From positions 65,767 to 129,766 of the forward strand of contig CAYMBJ010000002.1 in NCBI GenBank assembly GCA_964388665.1: a stretch of DNA of 64,000 nucleotides. The letters run 5' to 3'. Under the pieces are notes generated by a model that saw nothing but the letters and a program-made list of their open reading frames with translations, had not been told where the DNA came from and ran no database searches. This document shows positions 43,228-52,548 of this stretch, in pieces; the first letter of the stretch is position 1; each line of letters opens with the position of its first letter. Source of the DNA: CALCCV01 sp964388665 (GTDB lineage Bacteria; Bdellovibrionota; Bdellovibrionia; Bdellovibrionales; Bdellovibrionaceae). Both the position numbers and the translations under genes were made by a program.

Positions 43228-46083
43228 ATGAACCCTAACTCGAAGACTTGGATCGTCAAATTCCCAGATCAGTCTGTTAAGGGTCCGTTTGATTTTGATG
43301 AAATGATATCTGCTATAGATCAGGGTCGCATTGAGCTCGATTCTTTGGTGGCTGACTTTCCAAAAGAAAATTGGCGGCCCTTGGCTCAGGTTGATGCTTT
43401 TTCTGAACACCTCTATCGCATCACTTCCCAAAGCAGCAACTCGACCTCCACCAGCCCTCATGAGAATGTGGGTGTAGAAACGATATTCATGCCTGTCCCC
43501 GAGGAAGCGGTCAAAAAACAAAATGCCGCGAGACAAGAAAAGTTGTACTTAGACTCACCACGCGACGTGGTGCAGGCGCGCGGAAATATCGGCGCAGTGA
43601 AATCTCCAGTTTCTGAGGACGATATCATCCAGTTGCAATTGCAGCAGCCCCCTGAAGACGATGGCGGCCCCCTCAAAACGGCACTCATTGTCTCACTTGT
43701 GGGGTTGATCGTTGGTCTAATCTATTTAGCATTTGATACGGATTCGGCTTCGTCTCTGCAGACCGGAGAAAAGGTTCATTTGATCGGTCCGCGCCAGCAA
43801 AGAAAGGCAAGCAACACAAAGCAAATTCAAGACTCCTTTCGCATGGCTCTGAGCTATGTAGAAGCCGACACTTTTGAATCCTACCTGAGGGCGCAGGATA
43901 TATTGGCGTCTTTAGTAGAGTCATTGCCAAATAATCTAAATCTCCGGGGCATGCTCTGCGTGGTCTATTATAAAATTTGGCCCTTCTCTTATCAAGATTC
44001 TCAAGATCAAAAGGTCTTAGGTCAAATGGCTCAAACCACGCGCTCGATGAATTATCTCGATCCGAATGGTGTGATTTGTGAGAGTGTGCGGCTCATAACC
44101 CAAAACAAATACAAAGAGGCCAGAAGTCTCATCGACAACGCCCTCAATGGGCGCGAGGCCTTTTCATTGATGGGCGCATTGCACTTTTTTAAGGGCTATA
44201 TTCTTGAGGGCGAAAAAAACTACGTGGATGCCTATTCTTATTATGAAAGTGCTCGAGGTCTATGGCCGAATTGGGCGCATATTGTGATGTCAATGGCGCG
44301 AGTGAAACAAAAGATGAACGAGCCTATTCCCGCATCACAATATTTGCGAACTGTACTGCAGCGATATCCAAAACACAAAGAGGCACTTGTTTCTTTGGGA
44401 TTGATTGAATACCGAAATTTTCGACAATCGAACAACGCACTGGCATACTTGTCTACAGGTATGAAGGTTAAAGACCGCATTCCTAAAACATTGGAAGCCG
44501 AAGCCTATGTGGCGCTTGCGGAAATCTCTCTGGAAAAGACAAATCGCGCCAAGGCCCGCGAATACGCGCAAAAGGCCTACGAGCTGGATCCCAGAAGTCA
44601 GCACATTCAACAATTGCAGCTGCGCTTGGGTGGAAAAATGTCTAATCAGGACAGCGGAGCTATGGGGGATGCCCTACTGATTGGCGACCAATACATGCGC
44701 CAGGGAGATTGTCTTACGGCCCAATCAGAGTTTAAGGCCGTCTTTGAAGCCAATCCCAAACTTGCCATGGCGGCTCTAAAGGCGGCCAAGTGCCTGTGGC
44801 AATTGAATCAATCGTTTGAGGCGATCGAGTGGCTCAAGAAAGCCATCAAGTCAGACAAAAAGTTCATTGCAGCTTACGTTCTTCAAGCAGACTACTTGGC
44901 TCAGAGATTTGATTTTGTCGGGGCGATGCAAACTTTGTTGGAAGCCAAAAAAATTGCACCTAAAAATCACGAAGTCTTCAAGGGCTTTGCGCTTTTGGAA
45001 TATCGAAAAGGAAACTTGCGCTCGGCCATTGAGTTCGGCAAGAGATCGAGTCTGATTTATGATGGTGATGTTGAAACCTATGTCATTCTTTCCAATGCGA
45101 GTGCCACCTACTCAGCGAATATGGTACCCGCCAATAAAGCGGAAATTCAAAAAAAAGATGAACTCAAAAATGATGCAATTCGATTTGCCTCTCACGCTGT
45201 CGAGATTGACTCAACCAATGTCGAAGCGCAGATCACTTATGCGAGGCGAATTAGCGAACAGAGCGGTGTTGATTCAGGAATTTCGTATTTACGGGATTTA
45301 GCCAATCGCTTTTCATTCTCTCATGAATACAAAATCGCCGTGGCGGATCTTTTACAAAGTGAAGAGCGCTTTTCACAGGCCATCGAATATTATCAGCAAG
45401 TGGTAGAGTTGGATCAAAGAAATAAAAAGGCATTTTTAGGTTTGGGGCAATGTTATAAAGCCATGGGTCAGCCCGACAAAGCATTGAAGGCCTATTTGAA
45501 TGCTGCCATCATTGATCCGAGCGAGGGCGATGCACTTTTTGAGGCGGGAAAATTGTACTTCGAAACAAATCGGTTTGACGAAGCCATTGATAATTTCAAT
45601 CGTGTTGTCCGAGTCAATCCTAACTACCCGCGCGTAAATTACTATCTTGGCAAAACATTCTATTCTAAGGGAAACTTAGACCAGGCCATTGCGCACGCCA
45701 AGCGTGAGAAAAAGCTCAATCCAAATTTGGCGGACTCATACATTCTAATGGCCGAGATTTTTACTCTAAAAAAGCAGTACGGTGGCTGTGCATCTGAATA
45801 CGCGACCGCCATCAAATTGCGGCCCCAGGGTGCGGAGATCTATGTAAAGTCCGCGCAGTGCTATCGCGCGGCCGGTTCCCTGGACATCGCCGAAGACATG
45901 CTGGCATTGGCTGCCACCAAAGAGAGTGGCTACGCAGATATATATCGAGAGCAGGGACTGATTTTTGAAACCAAAGGTGATGGAACTGCGGCAGCGCAGG
46001 CTTTTAACAAATATTTAGGTCTGTCGCCAAATGCGGCCGACCGGGCAGAAATTGAAGCAAAGTTGCTACAGTTGCCTCGTTAA
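43228..46083 (+). CDS. Large GYF_2/TPR membrane protein
   Basis: Protein of 951 aa. The N-terminus (about 7-57, TWIVKFPDQSVKGPFDFDEM...WRPLAQV) is a GYF_2/DUF4339-type domain, found in the cytoplasm. One transmembrane helix lies at about 150-168. The rest (about 195-945) is a long array of tetratricopeptide-like repeats (LGQCYKAMGQPDKALKAYLNAAIIDP; GKLYFETNRFDEAIDNFNRVVRVNPN), likely periplasmic, acting as a scaffold for protein complexes. GYF_2-plus-TPR proteins are common in motile and predatory deltaproteobacteria-like groups. The partner is unknown. Confidence 0.85.
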   Translation: MNPNSKTWIVKFPDQSVKGPFDFDEMISAIDQGRIELDSLVADFPKENWRPLAQVDAFSEHLYRITSQSSNSTSTSPHENVGVETIFMPVPEEAVKKQNAARQEKLYLDSPRDVVQARGNIGAVKSPVSEDDIIQLQLQQPPEDDGGPLKTALIVSLVGLIVGLIYLAFDTDSASSLQTGEKVHLIGPRQQRKASNTKQIQDSFRMALSYVEADTFESYLRAQDILASLVESLPNNLNLRGMLCVVYYKIWPFSYQDSQDQKVLGQMAQTTRSMNYLDPNGVICESVRLITQNKYKEARSLIDNALNGREAFSLMGALHFFKGYILEGEKNYVDAYSYYESARGLWPNWAHIVMSMARVKQKMNEPIPASQYLRTVLQRYPKHKEALVSLGLIEYRNFRQSNNALAYLSTGMKVKDRIPKTLEAEAYVALAEISLEKTNRAKAREYAQKAYELDPRSQHIQQLQLRLGGKMSNQDSGAMGDALLIGDQYMRQGDCLTAQSEFKAVFEANPKLAMAALKAAKCLWQLNQSFEAIEWLKKAIKSDKKFIAAYVLQADYLAQRFDFVGAMQTLLEAKKIAPKNHEVFKGFALLEYRKGNLRSAIEFGKRSSLIYDGDVETYVILSNASATYSANMVPANKAEIQKKDELKNDAIRFASHAVEIDSTNVEAQITYARRISEQSGVDSGISYLRDLANRFSFSHEYKIAVADLLQSEERFSQAIEYYQQVVELDQRNKKAFLGLGQCYKAMGQPDKALKAYLNAAIIDPSEGDALFEAGKLYFETNRFDEAIDNFNRVVRVNPNYPRVNYYLGKTFYSKGNLDQAIAHAKREKKLNPNLADSYILMAEIFTLKKQYGGCASEYATAIKLRPQGAEIYVKSAQCYRAAGSLDIAEDMLALAATKESGYADIYREQGLIFETKGDGTAAAQAFNKYLGLSPNAADRAEIEAKLLQLPR

Positions 46084-46213
46084 GTGGTTTGAATCAATTA
46101 AATGACACTTTAGCAAAGTGCAGGCTTGTGCTACTCTAGCTTCGGGATTCTAAATGGGATTGAAGCTGCCACCGAAGCAGAAGTAGACTGAACGGGCTAA
46201 AAGGAGAAATACA

Positions 46214-46522
46214 GTGAATCTGTCAGACAAGATGAAAGACTGGTCCTACAATGTACAAACTGGAATGACTCGGTCATCAACAAGTTTGCTTCGGTTTTGG
46301 ATTCGGGTCATTTCAGGCTTGATGATAGGTTTAACGATTGCCCTCGTAGCCCAAGAGATGCTTGAGTTTGGCTATTTGAGTCTGTCTTTTATGACATTGG
46401 TGATGTTGGGGCTGTTTTTACGAATATCTAAAAATTGGTCCTTTTTGACCCTTATCGTGGTCGATTTGATGTTCGTTTTGATTTGCCAAATTTTGAAAAT
46501 GTACATTATGGTTGCCCCATAA
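46214..46522 (+). CDS. Small multi-pass membrane protein
   Basis: Protein of 102 aa with about three hydrophobic helices (about 28-46, 53-70, 76-98) after an amphipathic N-terminus. Family not recognised. The start is GTG at 46214, with AAAAGGAG 7 nt upstream, a good site, which supports a real gene. It lies 86 bp before serS on the same strand. Confidence 0.7.
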   Translation: MNLSDKMKDWSYNVQTGMTRSSTSLLRFWIRVISGLMIGLTIALVAQEMLEFGYLSLSFMTLVMLGLFLRISKNWSFLTLIVVDLMFVLICQILKMYIMVAP

Positions 46523-46608
46523 AATATTCTAATGAAATGGAAATGGCCATTTGCGGCCAACGAAGGTGGCGTGATGCTTTTAGCATCTAAGAGAGCAGGA
46601 GATTGGCG

Positions 46609-47910
46609 ATGATCGATTTAAAATGGTTGGAAAAGACGGATGAGAGTGGGCAGACAGGTGCTGATCTCTATAAAAAAAGTTTAGAGGCTAGAAAATTTCC
46701 GATTCAGGCCCTGACAGAAATATTGGATCTAAATAAATCTCGAAAAGAACTGATTTCTAAAGCTGAGGCCGCCAAAGCTAAGCAAAACAAACTCAGTCAG
46801 GAAATTCCAAAGTTAAAGAAAGCAGGTGAAGACACCACCGAACTGATGAAAACCTTGGGTGTTCTTTCTAGCGAAGTGAAAGCCATGGAGGCTGACGCCT
46901 CTAAGGTGGACTTGCAGGTGCAGGACCTTTTATTGCGTATACCCAACCATCTCCATACAAGTGTGCCAATTGGCGAAAGTGAAGCGCATAATAAGATTCT
47001 AAAAACTGTTGGCGAACCCAAGGCCTTTACCTTTACAGCGAAAGAGCATTTTGAAATTGGTGAAGCTTTAGATATCATTGATTTTGACCGGGCGGCCAAA
47101 GTCACTGGCGCGCGATTTTCATTTTTAAAGGGTGCGGCCGCTCGTCTAGAGCGATCTTTAGTGCAGTTCATGATGGACACTCATGCCAATGCCCATGGCT
47201 ACACCGAAATGATTCCTCCTTATATCGTAAATTCAAAATCTCTCACCGGTACTGGAAACTTTCCTAAGTTCGTAGAAGATGTTTTTAGTCTGGCCGGTAC
47301 AGATTACTTTTTAATACCCACGGCGGAAGTTCCGGTTACCAATTATTATGCGGGTGATGTTCTTAACGAAAAGGACTTGCCTCAAAGCTTTTGTGCATTC
47401 TCGCCTTGTTTTCGCTCTGAAGCTGGAACCTATGGGCGCGACACCAAGGGCCTCATTCGCCAACATCAATTTAATAAGGTGGAGCTCATGATTTTCGCAC
47501 ACCCCGAGGCGAGCTATGACCTTCATGAAAAGCTCACTTCCGATGCAGAAAAAATTCTCGAAATGTTGGAGCTCCCCTACCGCCGCTCCCTCTTGTGCAG
47601 CGGCGACATTGGCTTTGGCTCGGCCAAAACCTTTGACCTTGAAGTGTGGCTGCCCGGTCAAAAGGCATTTCGCGAGATCTCTTCTTGCTCAAATTTTGAA
47701 GACTTTCAGGCGCGTCGGGCGAACATTCGCTTTAAATCCTCTCAGGGCAAAATGCAGTTTGTCCACACCATCAACGGCAGCGGCTTGGCAGTTGGCCGAA
47801 CCCTGGTGAGCATTTTAGAAAACTACCAAGAGGAAGATGGCAGTGTCACAGTGCCTGCAGTTTTGCGACCCTATATGGGTGGTCTCGTTAAAATATCCAA
47901 TCCAAATTGA
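46609..47910 (+). CDS. serS: Seryl-tRNA synthetase
   Basis: Charges tRNA-Ser. It has 433 aa: an N-terminal long coiled-coil arm (about 28-110) that grips the tRNA variable arm, and a class II catalytic core with motif 2 (CFRSEAGTYGRDTKGLIRQH) and motif 3 (NGSGLAVGRTLVSILEN). The start at 46609 (MIDLKWL) has AGGAG 8 nt upstream. It lies 65 bp before a tRNA-Ser gene, its own substrate. Confidence 0.97.
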   Translation: MIDLKWLEKTDESGQTGADLYKKSLEARKFPIQALTEILDLNKSRKELISKAEAAKAKQNKLSQEIPKLKKAGEDTTELMKTLGVLSSEVKAMEADASKVDLQVQDLLLRIPNHLHTSVPIGESEAHNKILKTVGEPKAFTFTAKEHFEIGEALDIIDFDRAAKVTGARFSFLKGAAARLERSLVQFMMDTHANAHGYTEMIPPYIVNSKSLTGTGNFPKFVEDVFSLAGTDYFLIPTAEVPVTNYYAGDVLNEKDLPQSFCAFSPCFRSEAGTYGRDTKGLIRQHQFNKVELMIFAHPEASYDLHEKLTSDAEKILEMLELPYRRSLLCSGDIGFGSAKTFDLEVWLPGQKAFREISSCSNFEDFQARRANIRFKSSQGKMQFVHTINGSGLAVGRTLVSILENYQEEDGSVTVPAVLRPYMGGLVKISNPN

Positions 47911-47975
47911 GCGCGCTGCATTGCCCTCGCGATTCAATGTTGATGATCGCTGCGCTTTCCACTAGAACCGATAGT

Positions 47976-48065
47976 GGAGAGCTGGTAGAGCGGTTGAATA
48001 CACCAGTCTTGAAAACTGGCAGCCCTTCGCGGGGCTCGAGGGTTCGAATCCCTCGCTCTCCGCCA
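47976..48065 (+). tRNA. tRNA-Ser (UGA)
   Basis: A full cloverleaf of 90 nt can be folded: acceptor GGAGAGC/GCTCTCC, anticodon stem CCAGT/ACTGG with loop CTTGAAA and anticodon TGA at 48010-48012, a long class II variable arm (AGCCC/GGGCT), a T arm with GGTTCGAATCC, and encoded CCA at 48063-48065. Its 3' end carries the integration site of the neighbouring element and remains intact. Confidence 0.95.
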
Positions 48066-48068
48066 ATT
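48050..48068 (+). repeat. attL: 19-bp direct repeat in the tRNA-Ser 3' end
   Basis: CCCTCGCTCTCCGCCAATT, covering the end of the T arm, the acceptor strand, CCA and three more bases. An exact copy is at 58556-58574; flanking bases differ on both sides (T and A before; G and A after). Confidence 0.93.
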
Positions 48069-48129
48069 GCCCTTGTACTCGAAAATATCGATAGCACATC
48101 TCAAAAAACCCATTAAAAAATTAAAGTGT

Positions 48130-49437
48130 TCAACTTTGTTCAACTTCACGCACCTCCTGCACCCATCTTTCATCATCCCGAACAAGCTTAAGACTCCTAT
48201 TTTTGTCCTCCATTTTTGCGATCGCGTTCTTAGCTCGTGAACCAAGAATCTTTCCATAGTGCATTGCCATTTTGGAATCTGTCCAGTTGCCCATTTGTTG
48301 CAATGCCAAGACATCCCCGGTCTGCTCCAAAAAGCTCGTGGCGCCGCTGTGGCGAAGGCAGTGGGTGCTCCTAAATCGTAGGCCGCATTTCTTGAAGACC
48401 TTGTTATAGACATGCTGAATGCGCCTGTACTCCAAAAGCTCACCGGTTTCGGTAAAAACCAAATCACCAGTCTTTGACGGTTCAAGATCTCGCAGCACCT
48501 GTAAAACGTCCTCGCGAAGAGGCGAGTTGAAAATCTCACCCGCCTTATTGGTTTTTGTCCCTGGAAGAAGCTTTGCCTTCCCGCCGCTAATTCTTGGCCA
48601 AAACACATGTTCAGTTATCACATAATTCCGATTTCTCCAGTCGAGGTTTGACCACTTCATGGCGGCAACCTCACTGACTCGTAAGATCTGCCGAGTTTGA
48701 GTCAGTGCTAGCGCCCAGATTGTCGGGTTTTCAAACTTCAAAGCCAAAAGCCAGGTCTCAAGCTCTTCTTCGGTCATAAACTTCGAAATCGACTCACCCT
48801 TTTCTTTAAGCCGCGCCAACTGATCATGACGCTTTCGAAACGGACTCACGAGTTTTAGGTCATCGTTGTGTTCAATAGCAAATGCAACAAGCGCCTTGAG
48901 CATGCACAACTCCTTGTCGAGTGATTGCCTACTTGGCTGATAGTGTTCAGCAAAGCGAGGTGTTTTCAAAAGGGCTAGCCATTCATCAATGAATTTCGGA
49001 GTCAGTTCTGCGAGCGGAATGTGCAAAATGGGCTCAAAAAAGCAAACCTTCTTCTGATAGTACAGCCTGGTACTCTCTCGAAGCGATGGCCACCTGATGG
49101 TCTCCCACTGGTTCAGAGCGCGTCCAACAGTGAGGACGCTTGTTCCGGTCAAACTTTCTGCCGTCGGCCCCAAATGTCTGCCAGCTTGCCAATCTTTAGC
49201 ATCCTGAAGGTGCTGAAACGTTTTCGTCTCTTCGCCTCGACCCCTCTCCCTTCGCGCCAAATACCTACCGCCGCGCGGAGGATCTCCGTATCGCTGTAAG
49301 ATCTTACTCCAAGCATATATTCGCCTTATGCCGATCGTCGATGCCACGGGCACAATCCGTCTTGGACCCTGGTAAATCCTTGTACTGAATTTTGTGGACT
49401 TCAGTTTTAGTTCAAATGTCTTCTCTTTATCGATCAT
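48130..49437 (-). CDS. int: Tyrosine recombinase/integrase
   Basis: Site-specific recombinase of 435 aa that presumably integrates the element at tRNA-Ser. The N-terminal arm- and core-binding parts (about 95-215) precede the catalytic domain: first Arg in LRVSEVAAMKW, HCLRHSGAT (His-x-x-Arg), and nucleophile Tyr in SKMAMHYGK. The third-box histidine (usual LGH) reads MGNW. The ribosome site AAAAGGAG is inside the xis-like gene, which it overlaps by 11 bp. It reads towards the tRNA, the normal arrangement for integrated islands. Confidence 0.93.
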   Translation of the reverse strand: MIDKEKTFELKLKSTKFSTRIYQGPRRIVPVASTIGIRRIYAWSKILQRYGDPPRGGRYLARRERGRGEETKTFQHLQDAKDWQAGRHLGPTAESLTGTSVLTVGRALNQWETIRWPSLRESTRLYYQKKVCFFEPILHIPLAELTPKFIDEWLALLKTPRFAEHYQPSRQSLDKELCMLKALVAFAIEHNDDLKLVSPFRKRHDQLARLKEKGESISKFMTEEELETWLLALKFENPTIWALALTQTRQILRVSEVAAMKWSNLDWRNRNYVITEHVFWPRISGGKAKLLPGTKTNKAGEIFNSPLREDVLQVLRDLEPSKTGDLVFTETGELLEYRRIQHVYNKVFKKCGLRFRSTHCLRHSGATSFLEQTGDVLALQQMGNWTDSKMAMHYGKILGSRAKNAIAKMEDKNRSLKLVRDDERWVQEVREVEQS

Positions 49438-49663
49438 GTCGTCTCCTTTTCAGGTACGCCATGACTTCACTCTCAACGAATCTAACAGATCGACCAATCC
49501 GAAAACAAGGAAGCCCCAAATAGAGCATCTTGTTGACATAAGACACGCTTATGGCAAGTTTCTCGGCCAACTGTTTCTTCGTTAAAAAATTCTCACCTAT
49601 ACGATTTTCAAAGAACTCCGCTTCCTTACTATGGCGTGGCGGAAATGTGTACTCTTGACTCAT
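49427..49663 (-). CDS. Excisionase/AlpA-like helix-turn-helix protein
   Basis: DNA-binding protein of 78 aa with a MerR/HTH_17-type winged helix (about 25-75: FLTKKQLAEKLAISVSYVNKMLYLGLPCFRIGRSVRFVESEVMAYL, split here by domain only). Such proteins act as excision directionality factors or activators of integrase genes. It sits directly upstream of and overlaps int. GAGGG precedes ATG. Confidence 0.85.
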   Translation of the reverse strand: MSQEYTFPPRHSKEAEFFENRIGENFLTKKQLAEKLAISVSYVNKMLYLGLPCFRIGRSVRFVESEVMAYLKRRRHDR

Positions 49664-49771
49664 GAAATCCCTCTTTCCGTGAAGACTTTTCGCTCTCGGT
49701 GCCCTTGAGTCTGAAAGAATGCCGATTCTCAGATAGAAAACTTGGCACTCTTCGATTTTGGGGTTGTTTAA

Positions 49772-51532
49772 TTAAAGTTCAGATTCATATTCTTCTTCGT
49801 AGTCTGGATCGTCACTTTTTTCGGGGTCCGTAAAGTCACGCCAATGAGGTCTATCGGACAACCTCCAGATCCATTCGCCGTTTTGCTTGTCTTTTTCTTT
49901 TACGGAAATAATCCCTAAAGCTTTCTTGGCGCGACAAATCGTTCTCTTGCTCACGCCAACATCCTGACAAATGTAATCAATGACTTCCCTTTGAGGCTTA
50001 GGACCATTTTTGAGAAAATCCTTCAAGGCATCAGCTGCCTCTTTTTCTGCTGTGATCCCGCTTCTTTTTCGTTCGACGTTTTGATTCAGGAAATCTTCGA
50101 GCTTAAATTCAGCCTTTCCAGTCCAAATAACCTTGCCATCAGCTATCTCGTAGCCAAGCGGGTCTCCGAAGGGTGCCAAATTGCTCTTTGTATGGAAGAT
50201 GGCACGCTTCGATTTATCATTTGGAGAACCCGCAACCATTAAAACTGACCTCGCCGCCGCCGTAAAATCAATAGAGCCAAGACCGCGGTAAATCGCTTGA
50301 TCTCGACCACCCTTCGTCAAATGCCGAATAATAAGTATTGCGCAATTAAATCTTGCGGCGGCCTCTGCTAACCATGACATAAACTGCCGTGCATGATTTG
50401 CTTTGTTAATATCTGCATTGACACTTAAAAATGCAGACAACGGATCCAGAATCACAAGTTCGGGTCTTTGAGTTCTCAGGCCATTTTCGATTGCTTTCTT
50501 CCCTTCATCGTCAAGTACGATTGGTATTTTATAGGCAGTGATTTGAGTAAGGTCGGCATCCATTTTTTCAAGTCGGGGGCGAACAGTGTCCCCAAGTCCA
50601 TCTTCAGTACAAAAGAGAATGATTTTTCCCTGGCTAAACTGGAGTCCATTTGAAAGGAGAGCCCCTGTGCTAATGGCGCTTGCAATTGACAATGTAATAA
50701 AACTTTTTCCAAGGCCAGGGTCACCTTCGAGAAAGGTTACCTTTCGGCGAGGAATGAAGGGGGACACTATCCATTCTACATCCTCTCTCTCTACGTCTGC
50801 CATGGTCACTAAATTTGAGTCCATGTTCGAAATCGAATATAGACTTGCATCCCGGATTCTTTGATTTATGAACTCATTGCCTCTTTCCAGCAATTCATCG
50901 GCCCAATCGATTCCCTTGCTGCCTGGGGCAATTTCAGAAGGAGGAAGGTGATAGTAAACCTTAAGCCCAAGATCCACGCATCTCTCAGCTAGTTCGGTTG
51001 CAACTTTTTCTCCCACACCAGATCTATCTTTATCGACCAAAATATGGATCGTTCTGATCTCGGCATGTGGCTGAAAATCTCTGAGATTGTTCGCAGACAT
51101 GACTGCGATTCCAGCCATTCCTGTCGATTGGCATGCAGCTATCGTTGTCTCAAGACCCTCACCCACAATCATTTCATCACAAATCTTACCAATCAAGCAT
51201 CCCTTGCCTCCAATCGGCCCTATTGCTTTCTTACAAGGATTTTCCGGAGCTTTGTGGCCGTCACTGGTCAGGTAAATTCGCAATGCTGATTCGATACGAG
51301 CCTGAGAATCGTCTGTTTTTTTGCAGAAGGCTACTATGGCAGGGTAAAGCGCCTTCTGCTTTCGGTCCTCAGTAAAATAAGGTAGCCCCCTGTGGAACGC
51401 GAGGCTATCAGCGCCTCCGTTGATGAATTCGAAACTTAGACCTCTATGTCCAAAATACTTCTGAGCAGGCGCGGAATCAGCATGATCAAGGGTTATGCAC
51501 TCGAGGAGTAGGGGTTCAATAATGTTTTCCAT
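49772..51532 (-). CDS. Toprim-RepA-like (AAA_25) primase-helicase
   Basis: Replication protein of 586 aa. About 95-215 is a Toprim_3-like domain (VGEGLETTIAA; ILVDKDRSGVGEKVATELA) and about 255-460 a RepA/AAA_25 RecA-like ATPase with Walker A EGDPGLGKSFI and Walker B LVILDPLSAFL. A helix-turn-helix-like segment (about 515-550) and an acidic tail end the protein. This is the standard replicase of phages, satellites and integrative elements. It lies 4 bp after the CHC2 zinc protein, which supplies its missing zinc domain. Confidence 0.87.
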   Translation of the reverse strand: MENIIEPLLLECITLDHADSAPAQKYFGHRGLSFEFINGGADSLAFHRGLPYFTEDRKQKALYPAIVAFCKKTDDSQARIESALRIYLTSDGHKAPENPCKKAIGPIGGKGCLIGKICDEMIVGEGLETTIAACQSTGMAGIAVMSANNLRDFQPHAEIRTIHILVDKDRSGVGEKVATELAERCVDLGLKVYYHLPPSEIAPGSKGIDWADELLERGNEFINQRIRDASLYSISNMDSNLVTMADVEREDVEWIVSPFIPRRKVTFLEGDPGLGKSFITLSIASAISTGALLSNGLQFSQGKIILFCTEDGLGDTVRPRLEKMDADLTQITAYKIPIVLDDEGKKAIENGLRTQRPELVILDPLSAFLSVNADINKANHARQFMSWLAEAAARFNCAILIIRHLTKGGRDQAIYRGLGSIDFTAAARSVLMVAGSPNDKSKRAIFHTKSNLAPFGDPLGYEIADGKVIWTGKAEFKLEDFLNQNVERKRSGITAEKEAADALKDFLKNGPKPQREVIDYICQDVGVSKRTICRAKKALGIISVKEKDKQNGEWIWRLSDRPHWRDFTDPEKSDDPDYEEEYESEL

Positions 51533-51536
51533 TCTT

Positions 51537-51782
51537 TTACCACAAATCTCTTTTTTTCAGTTCCTGAATCAGCTCATCCTGTGTACATCCCGAAAAACAG
51601 TGTACTAGAGGTCTTCCATTTCTTCCTACGCCAATGCTCAGTGATGGCTTGTTGTCTTCATGTGCGGGGCATTTTGCGATCCATCCTTTGCCAGAACGGC
51701 GACCTTCAAGATTTTGTGCCAATAAGTCTGCGCTTAAAAGTTGATTTTTTAGCTGTTTTTTCTCAAAATTTCGTCTCTCCAT
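51537..51782 (-). CDS. Stand-alone CHC2-like zinc-binding primase domain
   Basis: Protein of 81 aa holding only a DnaG-type CHC2 zinc ribbon: CPAHEDNKPSLSI followed by HCFSGCTQDELI, giving Cys-x-x-His and Cys-x-x-Cys ligands. In most relatives this domain is fused to the Toprim protein, which is here the next gene. A GGGAG site lies about 7 nt before the ATG. The pair likely makes a functional primase together. Confidence 0.82.
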   Translation of the reverse strand: MERRNFEKKQLKNQLLSADLLAQNLEGRRSGKGWIAKCPAHEDNKPSLSIGVGRNGRPLVHCFSGCTQDELIQELKKRDLW

Positions 51783-51785
51783 TGC

Positions 51786-52163
51786 CTACTCCCTTCCTTT
51801 CACGTTGTTCGTACGATAGTCGAGAGTGAGAGTTTCGAAGCATAAAATAACTAGATCTATCTGGTCAGGTCCCATGCCTCTTTTGCGTAAGTGGAATCTC
51901 ATTTTTTTATTAATTTCGGCGTCGCTATGGCATTCGAGAATAAATGCCATTAGCTCGAACAGAGTCCAAACTAGAAGTGAGGGCATTATGGTCAAATTAG
52001 AAGGGCGCAAGTGATTCATTGGCCCAAACTCAAGAACCAGCCCCGGAGATCTAAATTTCATTTTTTCATAAAAGTGCCTTTGTACTTCAAAGAAGAATTT
52101 TGCGCTCAATGAAAACGAATAGTGGTTGTTGCAACGTACTGAATCCGAATATAGCATGCTCAT
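51786..52163 (-). CDS. Hypothetical element protein
   Basis: Protein of 125 aa, family not recognised; mixed helices with a basic C-terminus. The start at 52163 is chosen because GGAGG lies 6 nt upstream and the ATG overlaps the stop of the preceding gene (ATGA), a coupled arrangement; the frame stays open upstream to 52265. It is 3 bp upstream of the CHC2 gene, so it belongs to the replication operon. Confidence 0.6.
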   Translation of the reverse strand: MSMLYSDSVRCNNHYSFSLSAKFFFEVQRHFYEKMKFRSPGLVLEFGPMNHLRPSNLTIMPSLLVWTLFELMAFILECHSDAEINKKMRFHLRKRGMGPDQIDLVILCFETLTLDYRTNNVKGRE

Positions 52164-52378
52164 ATTGAGCCTCCATCGAATTCGGTCGCTAAAAGTTCCC
52201 GAAGTCTCCCGCTTAATCCTTTGTCGCCCAATGCGTTCAACAGGCGACCACGTAGAAACTGCCAATTGCTTGCTGACCCAAGCTCTTGTTCAACGATATC
52301 CATTACTATGCTGCGATAGTAATCCACGATTTGAAGCGCCCGTTCGAGTTCCATCGATTTGTAGTCTGAAGTTTTCAT
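52160..52378 (-). CDS. Small helical element protein
   Basis: Protein of 72 aa, mostly helical (ELERALQIVDYYRSIVMDIVEQELG; RLLNALGDKGLSGRLRELLA). Not recognised. Its stop overlaps the start of the next gene (ATGA), and GGGGC precedes the ATG. It is the first gene of the leftward replication operon. Confidence 0.6.
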   Translation of the reverse strand: MKTSDYKSMELERALQIVDYYRSIVMDIVEQELGSASNWQFLRGRLLNALGDKGLSGRLRELLATEFDGGSI

Positions 52379-52483
52379 TTTATTTGCCCCTATTACTAGC
52401 GGCCAGAGAGCTTATGTGGGCCAATCCCGCCATACCATTCCTAGCCAACTAGAAACAAACGTAGAGCTTGAATTAGTTTTTGA

Positions 52484-52533
52484 AAACGGACGATTTGAAC
52501 TTTTTCTTGTTTTTCTCAGCAATTCGTCCGTTT
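52484..52533. repeat. 10-bp inverted repeat in a 170-bp gap
   Basis: AAACGGACGA (52484-52493) and TCGTCCGTTT (52524-52533) with a 30-nt spacer, just after the 52549 gene (leftward) and before the 52378 start. It could be a terminator for the former, an operator, or part of a replication origin. Confidence 0.45.
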
Positions 52534-52548
52534 ACAAATACGATTCTA

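Noticed and set aside
43111..43536. 141-codon minus-strand open frame
   Set aside because: It lies antisense within the N-terminal part of the GYF_2/TPR gene, which has clear domains.
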